The notes below the pieces were generated by a model. The model was not told where the DNA came from. It worked only from the letters and a program-made list of their open reading frames with translations, and did not search any database. Below, piece after piece: positions 23,101-38,100 of a stretch of DNA of 64,000 nucleotides. Each line of letters begins with the position of its first letter. Position 1 is the stretch's first letter. The translations under genes and the position numbers were made by a program. The stretch is taken from positions 51,797,365 to 51,861,364 of the forward strand of contig NC_092644.1 in NCBI RefSeq assembly GCF_039555335.1, given 5' to 3'. The DNA is from Amphiura filiformis. Taxonomy: Eukaryota; Echinodermata; Ophiuroidea; Amphilepidida; Amphiuridae.

Positions 23101-26100
23101 TAATACATTTTCTACATATTTACTCATATAATTTTTTATACGACCAACTTAATTGAAATATTTACCCTTTGCGTACAAGATTTGACACACAACTGCTTCC
23201 GGAAGCAACACTTAAAGGCTGCAGAAGAGTCGTGTTCTGCAAAAACCGGTATTGCCAGAAAATCGGACTTTTTAAATCTATATTTCCAATAAGCGCATTT
23301 ACTACAGGCTCTAGGGGGAGTTCGTGTACATGACTCTTTTAGAACATTTTCATGTTATATATGCAAAGACCTTCAAAAAAAGGTGGGTAAGAAGATCAGA
23401 TCAAGTGCAATTAAAGATGGCGTCCAAAATGGCCGCCAAATAGGGGTTTCCATTAAAACACACTATAGCAACATGCAAATGATCTAATGATGAAAAAATA
23501 TCGATGCAATTGATGTTTCTAATCAACAGAAATAAATATGTGCCCATTTTGTTTTATTCGGATCTTTTAAATTCAAAATGGCGTCCAAAATGGCCGCCAG
23601 GATAGCATATTTTCATTGAAATACACTAGAGCAACATGAAATTGATATCATAATAAAGTATTTTCAATGGAATTAATTTCTATAACTAAAAGAAATAAAT
23701 ATGCACACAATTTGTTTCATTTGAATCTCTCCAATTCAAGATGGAATCCAAAATGGCCGCCAAATTAGGATATTTCCAGTTAACTGTCCTAGTAATAATT
23801 AAGTACAAATATAGCAATAGAATTCATATTTACGACCCGTGAGTCAAATGGAATAAGCAGTGTGATGCCATGATTACTTATTTGGAGAGTACAAAGCTGT
23901 AGCATAGTGAACTTTAGTAGTTGTAGTCTAGTCAACTTTCATATTATAGCTGTAGCCTAGTTAACTATCCTAATGTAGCTATAGCCCAGTTAACTTTTCT
24001 GTAGCCTATTCAACTTTTGTAACATAACTGGTATGTAGCAGAGTCAATTTTCCTAACTTCTGAGTGCTAGTACCTAAGATCTGTTTGCAAGGATGGATTC
24101 TGGCTAATAAAGCAATCCCACTTCCCACGATGTTTCGCTTGATTAGATAGAGTGCAGCCCCCCTCCCGGGTGGGTATGCTCCACTGGAATGTGGAGATCG
24201 TGGGTCTTTGGGAGCTGACGGCGAACCGGTAAAAGGGGGTCTTTCGGAGCTGCAAACGGTTAGAATCAAGAGTCTTCCTTAACTTTCTGGTTGAAAATCG
24301 TCTGGAATAACCTAGAAAAGCATAAGGAATGACCATTTGTAAAATGGTCTTTTACAGCTGAAATTATAAAAATCAGGAGTCTTTCAGCCTCTACTTTCGT
24401 AAAATGCATGTGTTTTTTCGGAGCTGCGCGGTCCACACCATAGACCCTAGATATGAATTTATAGGGTCTATGTCCAAACACTGGGGTCTTTTCGGGTAAC
24501 TGGTGATAACACTAAGCACCAACAATGGTACAAGTACCAGCAATGGTAAAAGAATGCGAGAGTCGGTGAAATACATAATGACCATGTAACCAAGAGGCCA
24601 AGGCTAGTTGATTGAGACACATTTATTTTATCATGTGACTAATGAATTTTATTAGAAATAATAGCCTAAAATCCATTCTAGCAATGTCTAGAGACAATTA
24701 AACTGTACTAGGCGGACGTCGGATAACTGGGTTTTGTAACACCTATGTTGTTCTACTGAGATGCTTTTTGGTCTTGAGTCTTTCTGGAATGGATTTTATG
24801 GTATACTTCTTATGACATTGATTAGTCACATGATAAATGTGTCTCCATCAACCAGCTTCTTGGTAATATACATGGTCATATGATCATGGCTTTATTAGTA
24901 ATACATAATCCATCCTTGCAAAACGATTGTAAGTACTAGTACTAATACGTTAGGAAAGTGGACTCAGCTACAGTTACGTTACGAAAGTTTAATAGGCTAC
25001 AGCTATGAAAATTATTATACTTAGTTCTCTGGGTTAATAGGATGAACAAATTTAATCTTTCCCCCGAGTAGGCCAGTGCACATAAACGTTGAAAAAAACA
25101 AAAACGTTTATCCTTAGCTCAATTGGTTAGAGCGTCGTGCTGGTAATACGAAGGTCGTCGGTTCGAATCCGGCCGGATGCCCTGTTTTGTCTGGGTGCTC
25201 AAGCAAAATTAGCTTTTTAGATTTTTTGACGTCAAAGATAGGGTAAAAATGTCATTTTTTCAAAAGTGCTAAATTGCCAATGTTGCCCATCCCTAAAATT
25301 GCACATGGGGAAATATTATTGAAATATTTTTTGCACCTGGGAAATGTGCAAAGATGGTACTTTATGGCGGGAAGGTTACTTTTTTAATGTGACCTCAAAT
25401 TTTAAGTCAAGAGCATTCAGAAAAGTGTATATTTTCTCTTATTTTCACCCCAAAATAAGCAAAAATCGCTAAAATCATAAAATCTGCCGTTGCTATGGCA
25501 ACAAGCTCCGGAGGAATTTTTGATGTGACTTTTGTAACCTACTACCAACGCCTTTCGCCTCATGCAATAAAAAAAATTTTCGACCGTGAGCAGGCACATG
25601 TGGTTTTTACCTGGAATTGCAATTAATCAATTTTTAATAATAATACATGGTTCTTTTAAGGCTCAAAATCTCCCAGGGAACTCAGAAATCGATAGATAAG
25701 CTTAAAAATCGCACCGAAATGACTAACTATGAACGTAGGATCAATGACTTCCGGTTCACTTTCGGGTTTGTGATGTTATTTTCGGCCATTACCGATCATG
25801 TGTGGACCATGGAAAGCTTACCAACACAAGAAAACATGGAAATTTCAGCATTTTTTAAACACTATGGTTGAAAAAATTGATGGGGGGCATTTAATAGAAT
25901 GGGTGTTTAATAGAGGAAATACAGTATGTGCAATATTGTCAGTGTGAACGCCTCAATCCCACAGCAGCTGAAAGGTCTACCCCATTATGCTTTGCAGTAC
26001 CATAATATTAATAGAACTGCACTTGCCATAGAAAATGTTGACAAAATCCCTTACTTCAACTTTCAATTACCCACTTAAACCAGGGTGCTTAGACTTTTGT

Positions 26101-29100
26101 TTGAGAAAACATGACCCCCTAGAGTATTGCAAAACTGCCAATAGCTCTCAATATTTAAGTGGTTTTTACTTGTTTTTTGTGTACATTTGCTATGGAGCAA
26201 ATAGATACACTGCAATGCATGATGGGGATATTCCCTTCAGCTGCTTTGTCCCCATCCTCAACTAAACTTACTTTGCAAGAGCACTGAAGGAATGACTGAA
26301 TGATTTACTACCCATGTACAGAATGGTCAGTGTGAACACCTCAATCCTCAGCTCATCTGGATTGGTGTCATCTGAGAAAACAAAGGAAAAACATGTTAGA
26401 GAAAAAAGAAAGTACATCAAAAAATTTAACTGCCAATTTAAGTTCAGTACCTTTGAAGATTTCAGCTAAACAAATAAGTAAAATACCAAAACATGTGACC
26501 ACTTTCATACTGTAAACGTTCGCCTAATGGCGCTATAACTGGAATTTTAGACACAAACTAAAAGTGCCCTCCCATAAAAATCCCACCAGCAAATAAGGGC
26601 ACATACCCTCATCCGACTCATTTCCCTTGATCGTGTCACATATTTGAATTTCTTGAGGTGACGAAAAAACCCTCGAGAGACCCACGTTCTATGTTTTTTG
26701 TTTGATTGCTAAATACAAAGGCGGATTGATTTTGACTGAAAAAATGTGCACAAAGTAAGTGAGGAGATTGTTCTTTTTTTTACAGATTTTTTATGGTCAT
26801 TTGCAAAAAACAAACACACACTTACAAAAAGCCTGTTTGTTGTTTTTAGAACTTCAGAGCGCAATTTTGACACAACAGCGCGGTACAGCGACGAGGTACA
26901 CAAGCGCCACTAGTCAGTCACGTTATGGTGCACAACCAAAGTCGCATTGAATATTTTCAGAAGTCCGTCACGATATGAACTGTAAATTAATCTGTCGTCA
27001 CTACAAAGTATAATACTGCACATGCGCAGTATAGATGGCTGATTGGAATTAGTCTAGTCTTATATACCTACCATCCATGCTGTCATCATCTTTGGTGACA
27101 AAGAATTCCTTCATTAATGAGATGATTTCTTCTGCATTAGCCTTGGATTTGAATGCATCAATAAGTCGATGGGATTCCATGCATCCAGTGTGCTTGGCTG
27201 AAATTACAATAATAGTCCAATAAATAAATGTTTGTGATTTAACATGCAGTTCATCATATTTTCGTTGTTATTCTGCTCCCATTGACATACATCCATGTCA
27301 TTTTCGCTTCAAAGAGGGCACAACCTAAGCGCGGCTCCTCTCATAATTTACATTGTCATTATCCCATAACAGCTCCCCATTGCACATGGTGGAGTGAGGC
27401 AAGTGAGGTAAAGCACCTTGCACAAGTGCACAACAAGATGGTGCTGCAGGGATTCGGACCCACAAAGCCTTAACTGCTGTGCCAATATGCCTTCATAGTT
27501 GTACTTAGAGGCCCATTCAGTAATTTGCTCATCCGGACGATCGTAAAAATCATCAAAATTCAGATTTTGGTACCTTTGTCATTGTCATAGATGTGCTAAC
27601 ATAGCATGTGAGTGGTTCAGCCGAAAGCCGTGTATTTAATACAAAATAAGACATTTTACACGAATCTGTAATTTAGATACTGACAGTATCTAAATTAGCT
27701 ACATGTATCTGAATGGGGCTTCAACTTCGTCAGTACTGATGTTTTTTGCCAAATTTGTTATGTCAAAAATACCAAATGACAATTTGAATGACTTATCCTT
27801 CACTTTTATGCAATTTATAAACAATTTTAATCGTGAGGTAACCAGCTGGTCGTGGGGTCGAATCCCAAAATTTCATCACTGAAGCAAAGTAAAGAATACT
27901 TCTGTATACTGTACTACCTGCTAATAGATCTACAAGTGAGCATACTTCTTCATGATGACATCTCCAGTTAACATATTACAAAGACATTTAACAGAGCTAT
28001 TCACTCAGCAATCATTCACCTGTTGTATGATAAACAAGATGCAATTCATTTGAAATACTCACAGGCATCTTCCATTTTGAATTTATTCACTGGGCCAGGC
28101 TTCCTGGGTAATAATGGGGCAAAATTCTCAGGAACACTCTCCACTATCCTCTGATGGTATGATAACCTGTAGAAATAAAAAATCCAAAAACAAATACTAA
28201 TTTGTCATTCCAATATCTTGAGTAACTTTTTTACTGTGAACTTATTTCTAAAAGAATCAAAAATAGGGCTGTATTCAATAAAAGGATGTACCTCAAAACA
28301 TAAGTCATAATTTAGATTGCCCCAAAGCAATTACACACACATTATAAAAATGAAATGCACACAATATGCATTATATCTGTATTAACACTGGATTTTCAAA
28401 ATAATACTAAAATAAATATATCTTAATCCTGTTTATGTTTGAAAAAATAAGTTGGGTCAAGGACAACTTTATTGGAAAAGTAATAAAAACGTGTGGGCCG
28501 GCAGGTAATTTTAGGTTGGTTCGTGTTACGCCACTTTTCAAACAATTATTTTTTTATGCCATACATACAGACAAGTTTAAGTGTTGCAATTCAATATACA
28601 CGTATGTAATGCAGTAACTATTATTAACATATCTGGTACTGATCTCAAAAAGGGCTCTGTATATTATATAATACAACTCTAGTATTATTTGCAAACTTGA
28701 ATCACATTTTTAAAGAAATCTGGGTTTACATTTCAGCCTTTTTGTCCAGTTTATACAAGATACATGATACAAGATATTTTATTTTCCCATAATTCACATG
28801 AAATCACACAGTATATATTTTAAAAACAAAGGCAATATCAAACAACGAATTATGGAGGGATGACCAGAAGGCCAGTAAGGCCAGAGGAAGTCACCCCTTA
28901 ACAAAGAAATGTTACCATCAAAAAAAGTAAAAAACAAAACAAAGCATAACAAACAAACGAGAAACACAATGCTCAAGAATTAATCATATTTTGAGATCAA
29001 GTCACGTTTATATATCTTACGGAAATGTTTCAATGAATTTGCCGTTTTTATTGAATTTGGCAATGAATTCCATAATATTGGACCAGCAGTACGAATGGCA

Positions 29101-32100
29101 TGGTCAGTAAATGTTTTGTTGTTCTTCATTAAGTTGAATTTATCTGCGTTTCTCGTTTGGTAATTATGAATATTGGAACGTAGTGTAAAGAAGCCATCAA
29201 ATACTGAACTGACCACGCTGATGCAGCCGATTCACCACCACCACCATCAACAACAAATGTCACCACTACATGTACCACAAAATATAGGACTTACCTCATG
29301 CATTTGTGAAGCACTTCCCTCACAAACTTGGGTTTGGGTAATTCAGGATCCATCTGTAGACAGTCAGTCCTGAACAAATGACAGCAACATTACACAATCA
29401 GAAGATTTCAGGATTATTTATTATTTCAGGATTATACCCTTGGTCCATTAAGTGGAGCGGAGAGTGGCTTTGCTTGAAAAAAGCTGAAGTAGAACAACAA
29501 CAAAAAAAAAGCTGAAAAACAGAGTGAAATTGGCAAAATAAATAAAAATGCGTCAATTTGAATAGTCAAAAAAGCTGAATACAGCTGATCAGCTGAAAAA
29601 TCTCATGCCTGTGCCAACCCAGACATTTTTTTTACTTTCAGAATGACTTGTGTTATTATTAACTGCCCATACAACTTTCTTACCATTCATCCCAGCTCCA
29701 TCTGAATTGGAAGTTACTGAGATGATGTGCAAACCAGTTAACCAAACGATCCACACAATTGAGGTTCATGGTGTCCAATCTCTCATACAGCATCTCAGTG
29801 GCTTGTGCAAGCTGGGTTCAGTTAGTTAAGGAATATTATTTTAGTAATTGTTTTTAAGCTCATTTCAAATCAAAAATAATAAATAAGGACTGCTGACAAA
29901 CATTGTCCTTGGTTACAGCTCCAAAGTCAGGGTCGGTCGTTTGGTTCACATTATTTTTGGGTTAGTCGGAAAAGGGATACATAATTTTTAAAGGCAACAT
30001 TTTATCTTGACGTTTAGTTGACTTTCATATAATCAATCACAGGCATACACACACCCCTCTCTTTTATATTCCTCCAAGTGTGGAGTTTTCAACCGTGGAA
30101 TTTCACACATCCACATTCTAAAAATGGAGTTCAACCGCAGAGTTTTACACAAACAAGTACATAATCAGCTCACTGTGGAGGTCTTTGTATTCTATTCCCC
30201 GTCTATGGCTAAAAGACACTATTTTTGATGATAACTCAAACATGGAGCTCAACAGTTGGATCAGGCTCGACAGTTGGTATGCATGTAAATAAGCAAAACT
30301 CCCGTTTGAAGGCGGATACAATACACAAATCCTATATTTTTAATGGTGCAACAAAATTGCCACTCAATAAGGATACAACTTGAGGCAGAGAGCTTGGTTG
30401 CAATTTACACAGCTCCAGGAAGATGGCAGCATGGAATATCTCAATCCTAGGTGGCTGAGGCAAGCTGAACATCTCAGAGAATACCACTTCTGCTATCATG
30501 TAATTGAGTGGAACCTGAGCTTTAGCATGGAAACTCACTAACTGTGCAGCGCTGTAAGAGGAAAAAGAAATCAATTCAACAATAAAATCAGTTGCTTTAA
30601 GGGTATTGTGAGAAAGCTAAACATTTTGTTTTGGAACCGAGGAATATCCCAAGAGTTGCAGCAACTGAGAGTCATTAACCATCACAGTATCACTTGTTTT
30701 CCATTTTTACATCTACTACATCTTCCCCCTGTAATATATCAAATAGCTGACAAGGGACTTGGTGCTTGTGACCAATTTGTTGTCATGGCCCAATAAGCTA
30801 TGTCCGACTCTTTGTGACCCTTTTAATGATTGAGTTGCACTTCTGCATATCCAGAGCTGATCTGTAGGCATTGTTTAGAGACATGCCTGTTAGATCTTTA
30901 ATTCTATCAGTCCAACAAAGTTTTTGTCTACCACGTCTACGGCTAGTGACCAACAGTAGCGCAATGTCCAAATATAAAATTTCACTGATTCTTATGCTCA
31001 GCTTGACTCCTAAATGTAACTGATATCAAGTCTTCAAATAAATTCTATATCAATTGTAGCATGGTATGTGATCAATACTGAAGACTTGATCACACCGATA
31101 TATCTTCTCTATCGCACTTACCATTCTTTGCGTTCTTTATGACACGAGTTAATGATGGCCTGCAGTTGGTCTTCCACAAGATATCTTTCAATGGAATGAT
31201 GGCCTGGTAATGTGGGACCCTTAAAATGGGGGAAAATAAAAAAATATTGAACAGTCCTTGTTATTTACAAAGAAATTCAGAATCAAAGAGAACATTTCAA
31301 TTATATTATTCTTTTCTTATAACAGACCATTGATCAATAAACATAAAGTATATCTCTAAATTTCTGCAGGTTGTGTGGTTTTAGTTTTCATCACAGTCCA
31401 GATTATAAGTATACCAAGTCCAATGCTTTTCCTATTTTGATTTTGCACATCTCCCTTCCTGTTTTTTGCCTAAGGGGAAGAAAAGAAGGAAGGTAAAAAA
31501 CCCTTACCTCTGGAGCATCTGTGTAATCAAACATCCTGAAGACGACCTTTGGCACTGGGTAGACAGACTCATCTGTGTGGGGTGGTGGTGTGAATGCTGG
31601 TAGTGGGTGTAAGGCAGTCTCACCAAGTATACCCTCAAATGCCAGGTAGGGGCGTCTTATGCACTTGGTTATCCAGTTGTCTTTACGAAGCTTCTGCATT
31701 TGAGCCCATAAGCTGTCTAGATACTGAAAATATAAAGATATAGAAATGAGACATCGGCAACTAGTAACGGTGCTATTGAGTTTCAGCCAAGAAATGGGAT
31801 CAAACTACTACAGAGGGTTGCCAAACCTGCGATTTGGTAGCCCAATTATGAGATTTTAACATGTTTTAATTAATGACTTCTTGGCGACTTCAGAGCTTGA
31901 ATGGTCAAACTTAATTTTTAGCCACTTCTTAGTGAATTTTGCTACAAAAACAACTTGAATCATGATGTTTTCAAAGACGATTTTTAGATAAAATTCACAC
32001 AAACTATTATAATTTAGGAAATTTTTGGCAACCCTAAGGATGCTTTCATGGTCTTGAGTCACTGAAATTTCAGTGTAGTAACTGGATTCCTTGTCCCTAT

Positions 32101-35100
32101 AATATACATAACTTTTGTTACCAGTGTGTTATTATTTTTTGAGAAAAATGCAAAAATAGTCACAAATTTATCAAGGGGTGTAGTACCACCTTAAAGTAAA
32201 GCTGAATATCACCACTTTTTGGCTGCATCATGCATTTGGAGAATCAGAATAACACATCTCTACTAGGAATCTCTGTTAGCGCAGCCATACTCTCATAATA
32301 ATATCCATCTACTTACATCTTCTTGTGGATGAGGTGAATCACTATGCCATACTCTCAACATGGGAAGATGGTCTTTCTTTCGGTTTCTGCAATATACAAT
32401 GTGATAATAATCAAAATGGCTATATACCATGTCAGCACAGCAAGTACTACCTCGCTTTATGGTCTTACAAAGAAATTAAAATGGAAGAAAACTGGCTTGG
32501 TATAATATGTGAAATCAATCCACATTGTATAAACGAATCACAAGCCAAGTGAGGGTCAGGATTAAGTCGGCCATAGCTGGGGGCCTTCCGTGCCAAACTA
32601 GCTTAGTTCGTTTGGATTGCGATCCAAGACGCCCACTATCTCGAGCGCATCGGAGCGTGTAGCACTTGCGCCGCGTCATAGGAACAGTAAACCGCGTCAT
32701 AGGAACAGTAAACGCTGCACGCCTGTGGTACTGGTGTCGCGTAAGATGGATGGAAGCACCCAGCTATGGCCACCAGTGAGGTGTAGTGAATGTGTCAAGT
32801 CGGATTTGTGCATTGCCATGCTCGAGTACTAAAAACAGGTGCATATAATGAGAGAATTAAGGAATGCTGGTCCATCCGCAAACTACACACAAAAAGTCAG
32901 AGTTCTCCTATCTTATTCAATGGTTTCTAGCCTACCAGTACACAGATTTTACACTTGACTTCTTAATTGATTTATAACATCCATCATATCAATGATATTT
33001 GATCTTACTCATTGATATTATTCAGCAGGGTATTAAAAAAACAGGGTTTTTTTTTCTTAGTCAACTTGGAAGAATCAGAGGCTTTACTAGATAATTATAT
33101 AAATATACTAGAATTGTGCTGATATATTATGACGATATAGTTGCTCAAACTCCAAATCTGTTTGTGGAGCGTGTCTGCCTTTCGTCTCCTTTGTCAAAAA
33201 AAACCCAACTCCTTTAGAAGCATATATGCTTGTTGATGGAATTCTACGGTATTTCAGCATAATAGTAGTATGCACCCTAGTAAAATCCTCTTGTGAGTTC
33301 CATGACAATATGAGGAAAGCATTTTTCACCATACCCTATTACTCACCCCAAGTATCTGTCAATGTTGTCCATCATTTTGTTGAGCTCCTCTGGTTTTTTT
33401 GCCGCCAACTGTCCACCAATCTAGAAATTTAAAAGATGAATACTACATTTACACACAATTGCTAAAAGCCTCAACTCAAGAATGACTAGTGATTGGAGCA
33501 TTTATTCCACAGTTCCTATTTCATTGTATTGAATGGCAGCATTATTTCCAGGCAAAATTTCCAGTGTGAATTTCACAACAAAGTCAATCAGATCGAATAT
33601 GGTTCACATAATTCCTACAGATTTGAATGACTTCATATCTTTTCACTCCACTGCACATACACAATATTTTTAATTAGTAATATATCTTAATCGAAAGAGC
33701 TCTTTAATATATACTCTGACAGTTTTCTGGTACAAAAAGTGCAGCATTTTTTTAGCCACAGCATACATGTATGGGACATAATGGCGACTACCTACCCATG
33801 GCAAACTAGACAACACAGCGTACACAAACCAATCAGAACGCACTTGAGGGATGTCATCTTCCATGGTGACAGTTATGAATGATTCAAACATGGCCAAGAT
33901 GGTGACAGGATCTACCACACTACAGTTGCCCAGATCTGACAGGAAGCGTACAATCACTCTAGCCTTCTCCCACTCATTGGCTTTCATGTAGTCCTTCATG
34001 AATTTGAAGAGAAGATCTGCAAACTAAACAAGAGGAAAAAACACCTGCTTCATTTGATGCACTTCTATTTTGTGATTAAAATAGAGTTGAAAATATTTCA
34101 TGATGTGATTAATTTCAGGCTTTAACCATCATCTGGTGTATTGGTCATAACAATTTGCCGACTTTATCACAAGCTGATGATTGTAAAAAATCAGGTTGAT
34201 TCATAGTGACGAAAACCGATAGCAAATTTATCAAGAAATGAGCATAATGAAAATGTAAATAGAGCAATCACTTTCCTTCAAACTCTTCTTCACTTATGTA
34301 ACTCATCCAAACTTTTTTTAGCTCAATGATGACGTTCAAATGAAATCACTCCCCTGACAGCTCTCCTAAACATCCTCAGGAGAGCCATTTATAGCTCACC
34401 TACAATTTTCAACATTCAAATTCAAACACAAGTCCATTCAACAAATCATTTTCACAAGCCACAGAGGTAATCTCATTGAACATTTGATAACATTTGACTG
34501 GTAGCCCTGGCACCTTTTGTTATAACAATCAGGTAGCAACAGCTGATCATCTAATTGTGACTTTGGCCTCCTCCAAACATGGTCTTAATACTAGACTTAC
34601 CTCTCCGCCTGTACCTGGGTTCTTGGCATTGAGTAATCCTGCTAAGGTTGTATATACTGTTATCTTCTCTGGCTGCATAACAGCACTGCAAATCACAAAG
34701 ATAATTTGATTAACTTTAATAATAAGTCAAAAAAACATCATGTTTTACTAGACACTGAATCATTCTATTTGTTTACTAAATGCATTTCCCACCCAGGGGT
34801 CGAAATAAGCGATAGCCCGATAGCCATGGCTATTAGGTTTTCTGTCGGGCTATTGGGTTTTATCTCCATGTAGCCCGTCGGGCTACAGGGGTTTTCATGC
34901 GCAGAAAAATGAAAACATGTGAAAGAAAAATAAAAGCTTCGATCTCCAATATTTACGGCCTGTCCAGAAATTATGTAACACAAGGCGGTTCTCGAACCAC
35001 GAGTCTCGCCTGCTTTTGTGACCGCCTGCTTTAGCGATAACTGTTGGTAGAGAGGTAAATGAATTTGGCGGTTATCGGCTGGGCACGATTATCTGGCCGA

Positions 35101-38100
35101 TGGTAACTGTACCCACCAAGTTTCATGCCCATGCAACAGTTTTTACTAATATGACCTCAGATGACCCCTGGTGGCCCTGAAATGACCTTCTAAAATTTTG
35201 GCACTAAATGTTGACTGTACCCCTTGTGCTAAGTTTTATGCCCATACGACAGTTTTTACTAATTTGACCTCAGATGACCCCTGGTGGCCTCGAAATGACC
35301 TTCCAAAATTTGGCTTTAAATGTTGACTGTACCCATCAAGTTTCATGCCCATATGAGTTTTTACTAATTTGTCCTCAGATGACCCCTGGTGACTCAAATT
35401 ACCTTCCAAATATTTGGTTTTAAATGTTGACTGTACTCACCAAGTTGCATGACCATACGACAGTTTTTACTAATTTGACCTCAGATGACCCCTGGTGACC
35501 CGAAATGACCTTCCAAATCTTTGACTTTAATGTTGACTGTACCCATCAAGTTTCATGTCCATCCAACAGTTTTTACTAATTTGACCTCAGACCCCTTGTG
35601 ACCCGAAATGACCTTCCAAAAATTTGGCTTGAAATGTTGACTGTACCCACCAAGTTTCATGTCCATACGACAGTTTTTACTAATTTGACCTCAGATGACC
35701 CCTGGTGACCCCAAAATGACCTTCCAAAAATTTTGCCTTGAAATGTTGACTGTACCCATCAAGTTTCATGCCCATACGAAGTTTTTAATAACTTGACCTC
35801 AGATGACCCCTGAGTGACCTCGGATGACCCCGTAATGACCTTCCAAAATTTGGCAAAACCAAAGAACTATTTCATCAAAGTAATAAATCAAAACAGAAAG
35901 ATGCTTCCTTTACGAGTTATCACTCATTGAAAGTGCTACTTTGCTATACTTTACATGGAAAGCGACTATCTTAAAGTCGTCATATTTCCTTAATTACATG
36001 ACCGATCAAGCTGTTATTGGGATATGTGATGCACAGTTGAAAATTAATTATTAAAAGATTTGGTGACCTCAGTTGACCTTTGACCTTGTATGTGACCTTT
36101 GACCTCACGAAATTGGATGAAGTATGTTGCGCTGAAAAATCAAATTTGGCAATACCAAAGAACTATTTCATCAAATAAATCAAAACAGAAAGATGCTTCC
36201 TTTACGAGTTATCACTCATTGAAAGTGCTACTTTGCTATACTTTACAAAGAAAGCGACTATCTTAAAGTCGTCCTATTTCCTTAATTACATGACCGATCA
36301 AGCTGTTATTGGGATATGTGATGCACAGTTGAAAATTAATTATTAAAAGATTTGGTGACCTCAGTTAACCTTTGACCTTGTATGTGACCTTTGACCTCAT
36401 GAAAATCTAATCAGGTCGAGTACCTCTGGCCACATAACTCCCCACCAAGTTACGCCACTGTACCCCATACGGATCTCCAGATAATCTGTTCACAAGGTAT
36501 TTTGCTTATTACGCATATATTATGCAAATTAGGTACTTAATTACCATATTTTACGCTCAAAATCTAATCAGGTCGAGAACCTCTGGGCCCGCTTACTCCT
36601 CACCAAGTTACGTCACTGTACCCCATACGGATCTCCAGATAAGCTGTTCACAAGGTTTTTTGCTTGATACGCATCAAATACGCATAAATTATGCAAATTA
36701 GGTACTTAATTAGCATATTTAGCGCTGAAAATCTAATCAGGTCGAGAACATCTGGCCACGCTTACTCCCCACCAAGTTACGTTACTGTACCCCACACGGA
36801 TCTCCAGATAAGCTGTTCACAAGGGGTTTTTGCTTGATACGCATCAAATACGCATAAATTATGCAAATTAGGTACTTAATTAGCATATTTTGCGCTGAAA
36901 ATCTAATCAGGTCGAGAACATCTGGCCACGCTACTCCCCACCAAGTTACGTCACTGTACCCCATACGGATCTCCAGATAATCTGTTCACAAGGTATTTTG
37001 CTGATTACGCATAAATTATGCAAATTAGGTACTTAATTACCATATTTTGCGCTCAAAATCTAATCAGGTTGACACCCTTTGGTCATGCTACCCCTTATAA
37101 AGTTTCATCATCATAGCGCTTACGGTTCTCAAGATAACGCGTTCACAAGCTTTTTCCGAACACACACACGCACACACCCCCACACACCCACCCCCACGGA
37201 CACACACACACCATAGTGATTACTAAGTCTCTCCCTGAACATTCAGGCGAGACAATAAAATGCAATGTAACGACATTTGTTGAAGTGAAGTCACCGTAGC
37301 ATTGTAACATAATTTAAAAATAGAAATAAAATACACTCCGCCGGCATGTCCGGCAAGGTCCGTAGAGCTGGCAAAGTAATTGCTCGCGGGCAACTCAACC
37401 CAAACCTCCACGTGGTGTCGGATGGATAACGCTAACTTGGGCTCTGGGGAACAGGCTTGGATGCGAGGGAAGTCAAGCTAGCGAGGATCATGCAAAGTAA
37501 TTTGACCACGTTTTAGCCCTTCCTCGGCTGACTCAGCCTGGTGTGGCTCTGAAGAGACACCGTTTGGTTTTTACCACGCAGACAGAGGAAAAATCTACAT
37601 TTTGTGTACGAGCATATACAGCAGGGGAAATACAACGAGCGTCCATAAAGAAGATAGAAATAACTTGGATGCAGTGAAGCAGAAAACTACGATTGTGACT
37701 GAATGGAGTTATACAGGTGCAACTTGACAAAGGAGTGAGTACTGGCGCAAATAACCTCAGTAGTTGAAAGCGCCATACAAATCAACCAAAAACAAAAAAA
37801 CAAAAACTCCGCCGGCATAATTACACAGATTGCGATATTGTCTAGAACCACTGCTGCTAAGTTATTGCAGTGCTGAATGATGACACGTACATGAGTTGGA
37901 AAATTTTCTAATTCTAGGATCGGAAAGAAATGCTTTATGGGTGGTGTGTAGAGATATGCCATCGGTGAAATACGACAATGATCGGCCGTAGAAGGAAAAA
38001 AAATGACAAAAAGTTGCCCTTGAATTATGTTTTATAGTCATCATACTCCAGTAATTCAATAAATATCATAATATTTGGCCTAAACTTGAACTCATTTGCA

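Larger units (their letters stand above)
22535..25627. mobile_element. 3.1-kb foldback element with 430-bp arms (intron 15)
   Basis: The left arm 22535-22960 (from ATTAATTGCAATTCCAG to TTTGCTTGAGCACCCAG) is mirrored by 25191-25627. The arms are close to identical, and both contain the phrase GAGCAGGCACATGTGG or its complement. Between them lie a three-unit repeat with YY1-like motifs, a tandem stretch, nested inverted repeats and a tRNA-like sequence touching the right arm. No transposase. A composite foldback is the simplest description. Confidence 0.8.
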
